64,000 bases of DNA from positions 567,591-631,590 of the forward strand of contig CAVXOW010000003.1 of NCBI GenBank assembly GCA_963763485.1, given 5' to 3'. The stretch is from CAWCKS01 sp963763485. GTDB taxonomy: Bacteria; Pseudomonadota; Alphaproteobacteria; Rhizobiales; Xanthobacteraceae. Positions 35,800 through 45,787 of this stretch are shown here, piece by piece. The position numbers and the translations under genes are program-made. The notes under the pieces are model-generated. The model was given only the letters and a program-made list of their open reading frames with translations. It did not search any database and was not told the DNA's origin. How positions within the stretch are numbered: the stretch's first letter is position 1; the number at the start of each line of letters is the position of its first letter.

Positions 35800-37899
35800 A
35801 TGCGCCCGCCCCTGCTCAATCCCCTGTTTGCGCCGGTCACCAGCCTGAGCGGCATCGGGCCGAAGCAGGACAAGTTATTCCGCTACCTGCTCGATCGGAG
35901 CGAGACGCCGCGGCTGATTGATCTCCTATTTCACCTGCCGTCCGGGGTCGTCGACCGCCGAGCGCGGCCAAAGATCCGCGACGCGGTGCCCGGGACCGTC
36001 GCCACTCTGGAGGTCACCATCGATCGTCACCGCGCGCCGCCGCCCGGCCGCTCGCGGGCACCCTTCCTCGTCTATGCCAGCGACGAGACCGGCGACGTCA
36101 TCCTGACCTATTTTCGCGCCTACCCCGGGCAGGTCGAAAAGCAGCTCCCGGTCGGGTCAAAGCGCTATGTGTCGGGCACGGTGCAGATGTACGACGGCAC
36201 GCTGCAAATGGTGCATCCGGATCGGGTGATCGATGAGAAGGGTTTTGCCACCCTGCCCCTGATCGAGTCGGTCTATCCACTCACCGAAGGGCTCGCGCTT
36301 GGCTCGCTGCGCCGCGCGGCGACGCAGGCGCTGGCCAAGCTGCCATCGCTGCCGGAGTGGATCGCGCCGGAGGTGCTGAAGCGTACGGCGTTTCCGGATT
36401 TCAGCGTGGCGTTGCATCGTGTCCACGCGCCCAGCGAAATGACCGATATTCTCATCAACGGCCCTTATTGGTCGCGTCTCGCCTACGACGAGTTGCTGGC
36501 AGGACAACTGGCGTTGGCACTGGTGCGCGCGCAATTGCGGCGACCCGCGGGGACGCGCAATGCCGGCGACGGTCACTTGCGCCGCAAGATCATCGACGCC
36601 CTGCCGTATGCGCTGACCAAATCCCAGCAACAGGCGCTTGCCGCGATCGCAAAAGATTTGGTCGAGCCTGTCCGCATGCTGCGATTGCTGCAAGGCGATG
36701 TCGGTTCCGGCAAGACCGTCGTCGCGCTGTTAGCCGCTGCGGCTGTGGCCGAGACGGCGAAGCAAGCGGCCCTCATGGCGCCAACCGAAATCCTGGCTCG
36801 GCAGCACTTGCGCACCATCACGCCGCTTGCCGAAGCCGCCGGCCTGCGCGTTGCAATTCTGACCGGCCGGGAGAAGGGCAAGGAGCGCGCCGATATTCTC
36901 GCCCGGCTTACCGCCGGCGAGATCGATCTGCTGCTTGGCACCCACGCCCTGATCGAAGACCCCGTGGTGTTCAAGGACCTCGCACTTGCGGTGATCGACG
37001 AACAGCACCGCTTTGGCGTGCGCGAGCGCCTGGCGCTGACCAGCAAGGGTGCCGCGGTTGATGTCCTTGTGCTCAGTGCGACGCCGATTCCGCGCACGCT
37101 GGTATTGACCTACTTCGGCGACATGGATGTCTCGGAATTGCGCGAAAAACCGGCGGGCCGCCAACCGATCGACACCCGCGTGGTATCAATGAGCCGGCTC
37201 GACGAAGTGTTCGATGCGGTTGGTCGCGCGCTCGACGGCGGCAAGCTGGTCTACTGGATCTGCCCGCTGGTCGATGAGTCCGACAAGATCGACCTCACCG
37301 ATGCCGAGCAGCGCTTCAAGAGCCTGCAGCAGCATTTCGGCGACAAGGTCGGGCTGGTCCACGGCAAGATGCGCGCCGCGGAGAAGGACCGCGCCATGGC
37401 GCAGTTCGTCTCGCACGAAACCGGACTGCTGGTCGCAACCACCGTGATCGAGGTCGGCGTCGACGTGCCAGCCGCGAGCATCATGGTGATCGAGAATGCC
37501 GAGCGCTTTGGGCTTGCCCAGCTGCATCAGCTGCGCGGCCGCATCGGTCGCGGCAGCGAAGCCTCGACCTGCCTCCTGCTCTACAAGGAACCGGTCGGCG
37601 AGATGTCGGCGGCGCGGCTGAAAGCCATTCGTGAGACCACCGACGGCTTCCGCATCGCCGAGGAAGACCTCCGGCTACGCGGCGAAGGTGACGTGCTCGG
37701 CACCCGCCAGAGCGGTATGCCGGGCTACCGGCTGGCGCGGATCGAGGCGCATGCGCAACTGATCGCCCAGGCGCGCGAGGAAGCGATCGCCATCATGCGC
37801 GACAATCCGAAGTTACAAGGCAAACGCGGTGAAGCGCTGCGCGTCTTGCTGTACCTCTTCGAGAAGGATGAGGCGCTGCCGTTGATCGGGGCCGGTTAG
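35800..37899 (+). CDS. recG: ATP-dependent DNA helicase RecG
   Basis: A 699-residue branched-DNA helicase that remodels stalled forks and Holliday junctions. The N-terminal wedge domain (about 1-230) holds the OB-fold. The helicase core has Walker A GDVGSGKTVVALLAA near residue 300, DEQH in VIDEQHRFGVRERLAL near 400, SATPIPRTL near 425 and motif VI QLRGRIGRG near 580. Length is normal and the frame is intact. It is divergent from sdhE-mfd, with about 160 bp between them. Confidence 0.96.
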   Translation: MRPPLLNPLFAPVTSLSGIGPKQDKLFRYLLDRSETPRLIDLLFHLPSGVVDRRARPKIRDAVPGTVATLEVTIDRHRAPPPGRSRAPFLVYASDETGDVILTYFRAYPGQVEKQLPVGSKRYVSGTVQMYDGTLQMVHPDRVIDEKGFATLPLIESVYPLTEGLALGSLRRAATQALAKLPSLPEWIAPEVLKRTAFPDFSVALHRVHAPSEMTDILINGPYWSRLAYDELLAGQLALALVRAQLRRPAGTRNAGDGHLRRKIIDALPYALTKSQQQALAAIAKDLVEPVRMLRLLQGDVGSGKTVVALLAAAAVAETAKQAALMAPTEILARQHLRTITPLAEAAGLRVAILTGREKGKERADILARLTAGEIDLLLGTHALIEDPVVFKDLALAVIDEQHRFGVRERLALTSKGAAVDVLVLSATPIPRTLVLTYFGDMDVSELREKPAGRQPIDTRVVSMSRLDEVFDAVGRALDGGKLVYWICPLVDESDKIDLTDAEQRFKSLQQHFGDKVGLVHGKMRAAEKDRAMAQFVSHETGLLVATTVIEVGVDVPAASIMVIENAERFGLAQLHQLRGRIGRGSEASTCLLLYKEPVGEMSAARLKAIRETTDGFRIAEEDLRLRGEGDVLGTRQSGMPGYRLARIEAHAQLIAQAREEAIAIMRDNPKLQGKRGEALRVLLYLFEKDEALPLIGAG

Positions 37900-37909
37900 G
37901 CCGTCGCCT

Positions 37910-38689
37910 TCAGGGCAAATCGACCTTGGTCGTCGCTTTGCCCTGCTGTGCGAGCCGCGCGGCGGCCGCCATGTCCGACAGCGCCACCACGTTGCGCTTG
38001 TTATCGGGGCGCGCGCCGGGCTGGACCACGCCCGCCGACATGATCAGCGTCGCGGCTTGCTCGGCGTTCATGTCGATCTCGATGACCTGGCTCCTCGGCA
38101 GGTAGAAGAAAAAGCCGGTGGTCGGGTTCGGCGCGCACGGCAGGAACACCGAGATGTGCTCCTCCTTGCCCGGCAGGCTTTGGGCGATGTTCTCGCTCGG
38201 CGATTGCGACAACAGCACGATGGACCACATGCCTGGCGCCGGAAACTCCACCAGTCCGACCTTGCGGAAGCTCGAGCCCGAACCCGAGAACAGCGTCTCG
38301 AACACCTGTTTCAGGCTGCGATAGATCGCACGCACGATCGGCATCCGGCCAAGCACCATCTCGCCGAGATCGACCAGTGTGCGGCCGATCAGGTTGGCGG
38401 TGAGGAAGCCAAGCAGCGTCAGCGCGAAGACCGCAACGATCAGACCCGAGCCCGGGATCTTGAACGGCAGGTAGGTTTCCGGGCGATAGGCAATCGGAAC
38501 CAGTGGCCGGACCAGATCGTCCACCCAGGTAACGAAGGACCAGGTCAAATACAGCGTGATCAGCACCGGGCCGACCACGATCAGTCCGGTCAGGAAATAA
38601 TTGCGCAAGCGCCCGACAAAGCTCGGCTTGGCGTCGCCGGGATCGATCGGCGAAACGGTTTGCGGGGCAGAAGTATCGTTGGCGGCCAT
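37910..38689 (-). CDS. DUF502 family membrane protein
   Basis: A 259-residue protein with two N-terminal spans: residues about 25-50 (LTGLIVVGPVLITLYLTW) and 80-100 (LIVAVFALTLLGFLTANLIG). The conserved family segments IVRAIYRSLKQVFETL and VGLVEFPAPGMWSIVLLSQ follow. The soluble C-terminal part ends in a conserved PxPTTGFFFYLP-like stretch. The function of DUF502 is unknown; plant homologues are COV proteins. The ATG at 38689 (MAANDTSAP) is chosen. It lies between recG and glmS, its usual place in this group. Confidence 0.88.
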   Translation of the reverse strand: MAANDTSAPQTVSPIDPGDAKPSFVGRLRNYFLTGLIVVGPVLITLYLTWSFVTWVDDLVRPLVPIAYRPETYLPFKIPGSGLIVAVFALTLLGFLTANLIGRTLVDLGEMVLGRMPIVRAIYRSLKQVFETLFSGSGSSFRKVGLVEFPAPGMWSIVLLSQSPSENIAQSLPGKEEHISVFLPCAPNPTTGFFFYLPRSQVIEIDMNAEQAATLIMSAGVVQPGARPDNKRNVVALSDMAAAARLAQQGKATTKVDLP

Positions 38690-38796
38690 TTGGTCCCACA
38701 CGCTGCGCTTCGAACAAGAGCGCCCGGAGCGACAGCTAGGCTTATTTTAGCAGGATTCCGGTGCCCGTGGGGAGGCCTCGCCCGGTCCCCGCTTGC

Positions 38797-40623
38797 CTAT
38801 TCAACGGTCACTGACTTCGCTAGGTTCCTTGGTTGGTCGACGTCGGTGCCCATGATGACGGCGGTATGATAGGCGAGCAGTTGCATTGGGATTGCGTAGA
38901 CCAGAGGCGTCACGGTCGCCGGCATCTCCGGCAGAATAATCGTTTCGAGAGAATCGATCGTCGCTTCCGCCGCTCCCTTCGGGTCGGTCATCAGGATGAT
39001 CCGGCCGCCGCGGGCTGCGACCTCCTGCATGTTCGAGACGGTCTTTTCGAAGATGCGATCATATGGCGCGATCACCACGACGGGCATCTTGTCGTCGATC
39101 AGAGCGATCGGGCCGTGCTTCAGCTCGCCCGCCGCATAGCCTTCGGCGTGAATGTATGAAATCTCCTTCAGCTTCAGCGCGCCTTCCATGGCGAGCGGAT
39201 AGCTCGTGCCGCGGCCAAGATAGAGCACGTCGGTACTCTTTGCGATGACGCGGGCAAGCCGTTCGATCTGCGGCTCCAGCGTCAACGCCTCGGTGATCAG
39301 GCGTGGCACCTCGATCAGCGCGTGCGCCAGCTTGGCTTCATCGTCGTCGCTGAGGACGCCGCGCGCTTTACCGGCGGCGACAGCAAGGCTCGCAAGCACC
39401 GCGAGCTGACAGGTGAACGCTTTGGTCGAGGCAACCCCGATCTCAGGCCCGGCCAGGGTCGGCAACACGATCTCGGCTTCGCGGCCGATGGTCGATGTCG
39501 GCACGTTGAGGATCGCGAGCGTGTGCAGTCCCTGCTCCTTGGCATAACGCAGCGCCGCCAGCGTATCGGCGGTCTCGCCGGACTGCGAGATGACGACCGC
39601 GAGATCGCCCTTCTGCAGCGGCGCCTCGCGGTAGCGGAACTCAGAGGCGACATCGACTTCGACCGGGAGCCGCGCGAGGCGCTCGAACCAGTATTTGCCG
39701 GTGTGGCCGGCGTAACTTGCTGTACCGCACGCCACGATGCAGACGCGCTTGATCTCGTTGAAATCGAACGGCAGCTTGACCGGTAGCGCGACGCGCTCGC
39801 TTGCCATGTCGATATAGCGTGCGATCGTGTGACCGACGACCTCGGGCTGCTCGTGAATTTCTTTCGCCATGAAATGGCGGTAGTTGGCCTTGTCGACCAT
39901 CAGCGCCGAGGCGACCGACTTCAGCACCTCGCGGTGGACGATCGCGCCCTGCTCGTTGCGGATCACGCTCGAGCCGCGCGTCAACACGACCCAGTCGCCG
40001 TCCTCGAGATAGCTGATCGAGTCGGTGAACGGCGCGAGCGTGATGGCGTCGGAGCCGAGATACATCTCGCCGTCGCCGAAGCCGATCGCGAGCGGCGGCC
40101 CTTTGCGCGCGCCGATCATCAGGTCGTCCTCGCCGGCGAAGATGAAGCCCAGCGCAAATGCACCGCGCAGATGCGGCAGCGTTGCTTTCACGGCCTCGAT
40201 CGGCGCAAGGCCCTTGGCGAGATAATCGTTGACCAGTTGGAGCACGACCTCGGTGTCGGTCTCGGTGGTGAATTTCACGCCCTTCTTCTCGAGCTGCTCG
40301 CGCAGCTCCTTGAAATTCTCGATAATGCCGTTGTGGACCACGGCGACGCGTTCCGTCGCATGTGGATGTGCATTGCCTTCGGTCGGCCTGCCGTGCGTGG
40401 CCCAGCGGGTGTGGCCGATGCCGGTATGGCCGCCGAGCGGCTGATCGTGCAGCCGCCGCTCGAGATTCTTCAGCTTGCCCTCGGCGCGGCGGCGCACGAG
40501 CTTGCCATGCTCCAGCGTCGCGACTCCTGCTGAGTCATAGCCGCGATATTCGAGGCGCTTTAGCGAATCGACAAGGTGCTCGGCCACCGCGCCACGCCCG
40601 AGAATTCCGATGATGCCGCACAT
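38797..40623 (-). CDS. glmS: Glucosamine-fructose-6-phosphate aminotransferase GlmS
   Basis: A 608-residue enzyme making glucosamine-6-phosphate from fructose-6-phosphate and glutamine, the first step to UDP-GlcNAc. The N-terminal glutaminase starts with the nucleophile Cys2 after Met (MCGIIGILG). Two SIS isomerase domains follow, with CGTASYAGH near 300 and LGRGTSYPLAMEGALKLKEISYIHAE near 485. The C-terminus ends PRNLAKSVTVE, as in active enzymes. The frame is intact. It is downstream of the damaged glmU on the same strand. Confidence 0.97.
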   Translation of the reverse strand: MCGIIGILGRGAVAEHLVDSLKRLEYRGYDSAGVATLEHGKLVRRRAEGKLKNLERRLHDQPLGGHTGIGHTRWATHGRPTEGNAHPHATERVAVVHNGIIENFKELREQLEKKGVKFTTETDTEVVLQLVNDYLAKGLAPIEAVKATLPHLRGAFALGFIFAGEDDLMIGARKGPPLAIGFGDGEMYLGSDAITLAPFTDSISYLEDGDWVVLTRGSSVIRNEQGAIVHREVLKSVASALMVDKANYRHFMAKEIHEQPEVVGHTIARYIDMASERVALPVKLPFDFNEIKRVCIVACGTASYAGHTGKYWFERLARLPVEVDVASEFRYREAPLQKGDLAVVISQSGETADTLAALRYAKEQGLHTLAILNVPTSTIGREAEIVLPTLAGPEIGVASTKAFTCQLAVLASLAVAAGKARGVLSDDDEAKLAHALIEVPRLITEALTLEPQIERLARVIAKSTDVLYLGRGTSYPLAMEGALKLKEISYIHAEGYAAGELKHGPIALIDDKMPVVVIAPYDRIFEKTVSNMQEVAARGGRIILMTDPKGAAEATIDSLETIILPEMPATVTPLVYAIPMQLLAYHTAVIMGTDVDQPRNLAKSVTVE

Positions 40624-40788
40624 GCCGGCTCAGATCTCCACCCAGACAAACGCTCAAATCAGGCTAAACAGCCGGTTTTCTGCTTAAGAGCATATCGGTG
40701 CAACTGTTACTCAAATATTGTTGCCGTCTGAGACATCAACGCCCGCACTGACGTTTGGTTAACCCGATCGTTGCCGGTTGTGTCCGTG

Positions 40789-41914
40789 TTAACGCTGGCA
40801 CTTCAACGCCGCCTTGGCCCTGAGCTTCATTTCGCGGAAACGCTCTGTTCAGCCGGGATTGATGGTCTGCTCGGAACGCTCGAGCGCCAGGGTGTTCGCG
40901 GGAACATCCTTGGTGACCACCGTGCCCGAGCCGACATCTCTAGCCGGGCATCGCGCCCGGCGGCAGGCGTGCGTAGGGACCGACAATTGCCTTGTTGCCG
41001 ATCGAAGCCTCCGCGATGTGCGAGAATGACCGGATCACCACGCCATCGCCAACCGTGACGCCCGGTCCAAACACCACGAACGGCTCGACCGTGACGTCCT
41101 TGCCGAACTTCGTGTCGGCGGCGAGATAAATCGTCTCCGGTGCAACCAGCGTGACGCCCTCGGCCATGGCGGCGTCGCGCAGCTTGCGCTGCATCGCCGC
41201 CTCGGCTTCGGCAAGCTGTGATTTCGTGTTGATGCCGCGCACTTCGTCCTCCGTCGTTTCGACGACCGACGCCCTCAATTCCAGCGTCCGCGCAATCTCG
41301 ACCGCATCGGTGAGATAGTACTCGCCCTTGGCGTTGCCATTGCCGATGCGGCGCAACAGGTTCAGGGCGGAGCGCCCGTCCAAGGCCATGACGCCCGCGT
41401 TGCAAAGGGTGATCATACGCTCCAGCGGGCTGGCGTCGACCTCCTCGCGGATCGCTGCGAGCCGGTCGCCCTCCATGATCAGCCGGCCGTAACCGGTCGG
41501 TACCGCTGCGCGAAAGCCAAGCACGACCACGGCCGACCCTTGGGCTAGCGGCGCGCGCAGCCGCTGGAGTGTTGCCGCCGTGATCAGCGGCGTGTCGCCG
41601 AACACGATGAGGACGTCGTCGGTGCCGGCAGCGATCGCTTCAGCCGCCTGGAGCACCGCATGCGCGGTACCGAGGCGTTCTTTCTGCACGAAGATCACGG
41701 CGTCAGGCCGCAACCGGTGGACTGTCTCTGCAACGGACTGGTGATGCGGCGCAACGACGACCGCGACCCTGGCGCTGCTGTCGCGCGGAAGATTGGCCAG
41801 CACGTGCGCCAGAATCGGTTCGCCTGCGATCGGATTGAGCACCTTGGCCAATGACGAGCGCATCCGGGTACCGTCGCCCGCCGCGAGTACAATTGAGAGG
41901 CTGGATCGTTCCAT
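40789..41914 (-). pseudogene. glmU: GlmU with deleted acetyltransferase core
   Basis: The uridyltransferase half of bifunctional GlmU is intact (residues 1-230: VLAAGDGTRMRSSLAKVL, QKERLGTAHAV, FGDTPLI, CNAGVMALD). The left-handed beta helix begins normally (FGKDVTVEPFVVFGPGV, FSHIAEASIGN), but the frame stops at 40940, just after GPYARLPPGAMPG. About 85 residues that hold the catalytic histidine (NHLSYIGD) and the NIGAGTITCNYDG turn are missing. Downstream, GSGTVVTKDVPANTLALERS then a TGA then ERFREMKLRAKAALK are remnants of the C-terminus. GlmU is normally essential, so an assembly fault or a second copy must be considered. Confidence 0.8.
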
Positions 41915-42046
41915 GTTAGGTCAGTTATCCGAGCTATCCCCACGAAAAAAGGCGTTTTTCCATTGAGGGAGCCTGTCCCTGCGCCTCTAAGTTGATACTG
42001 CTAATATTTCACGATTGATTCGCAACCGCACGGACCGCCTCGTCAC

Positions 42047-43437
42047 ATGGCCAAAGCCGCCGACATCAAGGCCGTCAAGCCTTTGTCCAAAAGCTTTGAC
42101 GCCGACGATGAGGGCTGGCTTGACCAGCTCATCGCCGACGAAGATGAACCGGAGCGCGCGACACTGTGGCGGCTCGGTTCATGGGCCATTGCCGCAGTGG
42201 TTGCCCTGACGCTCGGGCTGATGAGCGGGCAAGTGCCCGACAGCGCCAAGCGCTCCGCGGCCGCCGAAGCCGAACTCGCAACCCAGGCGCAGCGGATCGA
42301 GGGATTGGCGCGCGACACCAGGCAGGAGACACGACGGATCGCAGCTGCGGTCGAGACGCTCAATTCCGACCGCGATCGGTTGTTCGGTCGGATGACTGCC
42401 GGTGGAACAAAGCTCTGGATTCGGTAACGGGCTCGATCGCAAAGCAGGCGAACCGCCAGAACCGGCCGATCTCGCAGCCGACAAACCGGCCGAGCGGTCG
42501 ATGGCTCCTGCGCCGGCCGCTGAAACGGCAGCTTCGCAGCCGCCCTCACCGGCAACGGTCGCAGCGGCAACGGCGGAACCGCCGAAGGATGCGCCTCCAA
42601 AGGACGTGCCGAAAGAGGTCACAAAGGACACCCCCAAAGACTTCCCGAAAGACCTTGCCAAAGACCCCAAAGACCTCCGCAAAGACCTCCCCAAGGCTGC
42701 CAACGCACAAACCACGCCGGCGCAGACCGCACCGCCATCCGAGAGCATCGCCAGGAAGGCCGATCGCTCTGACAGCCCGCGCCAGGCCGCGCCGCCTGCC
42801 GCCAATCCCGAGACCGCTGCCGCAAGCAGCGCACCCCCCGCTCCAGGGCGCAGCCGCGCAAGATACAGACCCGGCGGCCACGACGACTGTGCCAAAGCCG
42901 GCGCCAGGCCAGCAAGTCGCCGCGACGCCGCCAGCGGTTATCACCGCGACACCACTGAATCCGTTGCCGGAGGACGCGGTCGCCACGGCAACGGAAGCCG
43001 ATGTGCCGGTCGAACGCACGCAGTTCGGACTGGATATCGGCGGCGCAAGCTCGATGGCGGGATTGCGCGCGCTGTGGAGCGGCGTCCGCAAGGCCCACCC
43101 CAGCCAATTCGCGGCACTTCGACCGGTGCTGGCGATCCGTCAGAACAAGAACGGGTTCGGGCTCCAGGTGCGCGTGATTGCCGGCCCAATTCCGGATGCG
43201 GCTGCTGCGGCAAACCTCTGTGCGACGCTGGCCGCCGATAACCGTGGGTGCGAGACTACGATATTCGACGGGCAGCGGCTGCTACCGGACGCCGACGATG
43301 CAATGAAGAAGCCCGTTGCTGCTCCAAAGTCATCACGACGCAAGCAGGCCGATCGCGAGGCGACACCACCAACTCAACCGCGGCAGCCAACGGGCGGCAA
43401 ATCGTCAAGTCTGTCGTCGTTGCTCGCGGTGCACTGA
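42047..43437 (+). pseudogene. SPOR-type membrane protein, multiply frameshifted
   Basis: Three frames make one protein of about 460 residues. The cytoplasmic start (MAKAADIKAVKPL) is followed by one span near residues 45-62 (LGSWAIAAVVALTLGLM), a coiled-coil region (ELATQAQRIEGLARDTRQET), a long A/P/K-rich linker with repeated KDxPKD units, and a C-terminal SPOR-like domain (VRKAHPSQFAALRPVLAIRQ, GFGLQVRVIAGPIPDAAAAA). SPOR domains bind denuded peptidoglycan at division sites. Frame changes occur near 42405, 42415, 42440 and in the C run at 42831-42836. The many small indels mark either poor sequence or early decay. Confidence 0.6.
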
Positions 43438-43487
43438 GCCCGTAAAAGGGCCGTTCCCGGCCGCTGTCGGCGCGAGAGAGTTTGGCG

Positions 43488-43868
43488 ATGAACAAGGTTC
43501 CGTTCCGGTTGAGTGCGCGTCAGGTGCAATGGATCCTGATTGCCGGCTTCCTCACCGTCGGCTATGCGCTCTATCTGCGCTATCTCGCGATCGAATTCTC
43601 GCCGACAGCGCTTGCCTGCGAGGCCGGCCTGCAAACATGGCTGTGCAAGACCCGGCTTGCGGTGACCTGGCTGTTCAAGAACTCGGTGTTCGGAACGGCT
43701 GCGATGGTGATCGCGATCCTGCATGTGATCCGGCCATCGATCGTGTTGTTGACAGCCGGCGTCATCACCGCCGGCGCCGGGATCGTGCTCTACAACATCG
43801 GCCTGTCGGGAATTGCGATCGCCCTGCTCATCCTGGGATTTGCGCGGCCCGCGCCCGAGACAGCGTGA
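43488..43868 (+). CDS. Hypothetical four-span membrane protein
   Basis: A 126-residue protein from the ATG at 43488 (MNKVPFRL). Predicted spans lie at about 14-30 (QWILIAGFLTVGYALYL), 55-75, 80-95 (IVLLTAGVITAGAGIVLY) and 100-116. Two cysteines (ACEAGLQTWLC near residue 45) face the periplasm and could form a disulfide. I recognise no family. It overlaps the end of the convergent ndvC-like gene by 41 bp, and follows the SPOR gene by 50 bp. Confidence 0.65.
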   Translation: MNKVPFRLSARQVQWILIAGFLTVGYALYLRYLAIEFSPTALACEAGLQTWLCKTRLAVTWLFKNSVFGTAAMVIAILHVIRPSIVLLTAGVITAGAGIVLYNIGLSGIAIALLILGFARPAPETA

Positions 43869-45318
43869 TGGCAAGCACGAGGTAAACCGCGCACGTCCAG
43901 TCCGATTGCCAGTTCGCAAGGCTTTCGTTGATTGCGATGTAGGCCACCGAAACCGCCAGCAATGCGGCAAATGCCGATTCCGCGATCTGTCTGACGCCGG
44001 TGCCGCGCGGATTCTGAAGCGAGACCAGCGCCAGCGGCAGCACCGCCATGGTCAACGCGGCATAAGGAAAATCGCGGTAGCGTGGATCGAACACAAAGCC
44101 GAGCGCAGTTTCGCTGCCGATCGCGATCGCGATCAAAAGCACGGCTCCCAGCAACCACGACAGGGCGCCGTGCTCGCGCAACTGACGCGGTCCGACCAGT
44201 TCGATCAACGTCGGCAGCGGCTTGCCGGCAAGCAGCGCGACAGCAGCGATGAACGGCGAGACGAAGCCGGCGCCGAGCAGCACACCCCACTTGAGCGAGA
44301 GGCCGAGGCCAAGGCTCTCGACCATGTATTTTTCCAGGGCGAAGCCCAGCAGGCTGCCACCCGCCGCTGCCGAAACTGCAAGCCCGAGCCAGGCCATCAG
44401 CGGTGGTGACCAAGGCTTGCGGCGCTGCGCCAGCCAGCCTGTGGCGAACACCAGCAGGCAGTAAGCGAGGCCCGCCGCCATCTCATAATGCCAGCGCGGG
44501 AAATTGCTGATCGGCTGGCCGGGTGGATATTTCGGCACCCGGTTGGTCGCGTCCATCAGTCCCCAATAGCCGCCGACGGTACCCTCCAGCTGGCGCTTCC
44601 AGGGCTGATCATACGCCTCGATCAGGTTGACGCGGAATTTCTCCGACTTTGCCAGCGCCAGGATCTCGGATACGACCCGTGCCTGGTTGGTGCGCGATGG
44701 CAGCGCTCCCTCGCGCATGCGGCCTTCGCTCGGCCAACCGGTCTCACCGATCAGGATTTCCTTGTTCGGAAAGGCGACCCCGACCTGCTTGCGGATGGAA
44801 TCGACATGCGCGGCCGCATTGCGCGCGGGGATCGGGAAATCCTCCCAGTAGGGCAGGATATGGATCGTGACAAAATCCACCGCGTCGTAGACCTCGCGGT
44901 AGCGCAGCCAGTATTCCCAGACGTCGGCGTAGGTGACGGGGATATTGCCGACCTGCCCCTTCACGAAACGGATCGTGGCGGCAAGGTCCGAAGATGTCAT
45001 TTCACCCCGCAACAGCACTTCGTTGCCAACGACGACGGCGATGATCACGTCCGGAAACTGTTTTGCGAGCGCGATTGAGGTCTCGATCTGGAGCCGGTTC
45101 TTCAGCCGGTTGCCGCCGAGCCAGATGCCGTGGATCACCTTGAGCCCGGCTTTCTGCGCCAGCGCCGGCACCTGATCGAGCCCGTTCTCGATCGAATAGG
45201 TCCGGATGCAATCGGTGATCTCGGCAAGCCGCTTCAGGTCGTCGGCGATCTGCTCCGCCGAAATCTGCGTGTTGAGTTCTAGCGGCGTCTGGCCGTTGCG
45301 GAACGGCGCGTACGACAC
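43828..45318 (-). CDS. ndvC: NdvC-like GH17-domain membrane protein, beta-(1,6)-glucan synthesis
   Basis: At least 496 residues. The N-terminal half is a family 17 glycoside hydrolase/glucanosyltransferase fold (SYAPFRNGQTPL, VVVGNEVLLRGE with the acid/base glutamate, ILIGETGWPSEGRM with the nucleophile glutamate, EAYDQPWKRQLEG). The C-terminal half has about seven spans. In Bradyrhizobium, NdvC of about 62 kDa is needed for beta-(1,6) branching of cyclic glucans. The GTG at 45318 is the first start in frame, but the frame remains protein-like back to 45510 with a membrane anchor (FAFLGIALAFIAAIWWW) and no ATG, GTG or TTG, so the true 5' end is damaged or missing. Confidence 0.75.
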   Translation of the reverse strand: MSYAPFRNGQTPLELNTQISAEQIADDLKRLAEITDCIRTYSIENGLDQVPALAQKAGLKVIHGIWLGGNRLKNRLQIETSIALAKQFPDVIIAVVVGNEVLLRGEMTSSDLAATIRFVKGQVGNIPVTYADVWEYWLRYREVYDAVDFVTIHILPYWEDFPIPARNAAAHVDSIRKQVGVAFPNKEILIGETGWPSEGRMREGALPSRTNQARVVSEILALAKSEKFRVNLIEAYDQPWKRQLEGTVGGYWGLMDATNRVPKYPPGQPISNFPRWHYEMAAGLAYCLLVFATGWLAQRRKPWSPPLMAWLGLAVSAAAGGSLLGFALEKYMVESLGLGLSLKWGVLLGAGFVSPFIAAVALLAGKPLPTLIELVGPRQLREHGALSWLLGAVLLIAIAIGSETALGFVFDPRYRDFPYAALTMAVLPLALVSLQNPRGTGVRQIAESAFAALLAVSVAYIAINESLANWQSDWTCAVYLVLAITLSRARAAQIPG

Positions 45319-45500
45319 GCATTCCAGCTTGGCCTGCGGATCGATCGGCGCACGCGGCAGCGCAATCGGCAGCGCGCTCCACCACCAGATCGCGGCGATG
45401 AAGGCGAGCGCAATCCCAAGGAACGCAAATGGCGGCAGGCGACGAGAAATCGGCGATCCCTTTCGAACGAAACGCGTCGATAGCCGTTCGCGGCGACGCT

Positions 45501-45572
45501 GCCAAGAGTACTAGCAAGAGCACTACCAAGAGTGCCGCAAACAGTGCTAGCGGAGCCAGCGGCAACGTTGGC
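45501..45572. repeat. Degenerate 12-bp tandem repeat
   Basis: Six consecutive 12-bp units with the first three closest: gccaagagtact, agcaagagcact, accaagagtgcc. The array lies exactly where the ndvC start should be, and may explain the loss of a clear start through slippage. Confidence 0.5.
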
Positions 45573-45787
45573 GCGCAGCGTCAAGGCTTTGCGGCTTTTT
45601 GCCGGCACACCAAGGCGATAACGCATGCGCTACGCTGGACAAAATCGGCAAACTCCGTCATGGAATCGCAGCTGCCAACGGGCACGCAATCGCCGCAATG
45701 GCGGACCATTCAGCGCCCGTTCAGCTGGCAGGGATAAATCCGGCCTTGAGCCTCAAGCAAGGCTGCGAGGGAACGATCGGGGAGTTC

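Noticed and set aside
42166..43437. A 423-codon frame starting within the SPOR gene
   Set aside because: Its first part is arginine/proline-rich noise; only its end is the true C-terminus of the frameshifted SPOR protein.
45599..45787. Longer start for the ndvD-like gene from a TTG
   Set aside because: No ribosome binding site and no conserved features; kept only as an alternative because the published product size is larger.
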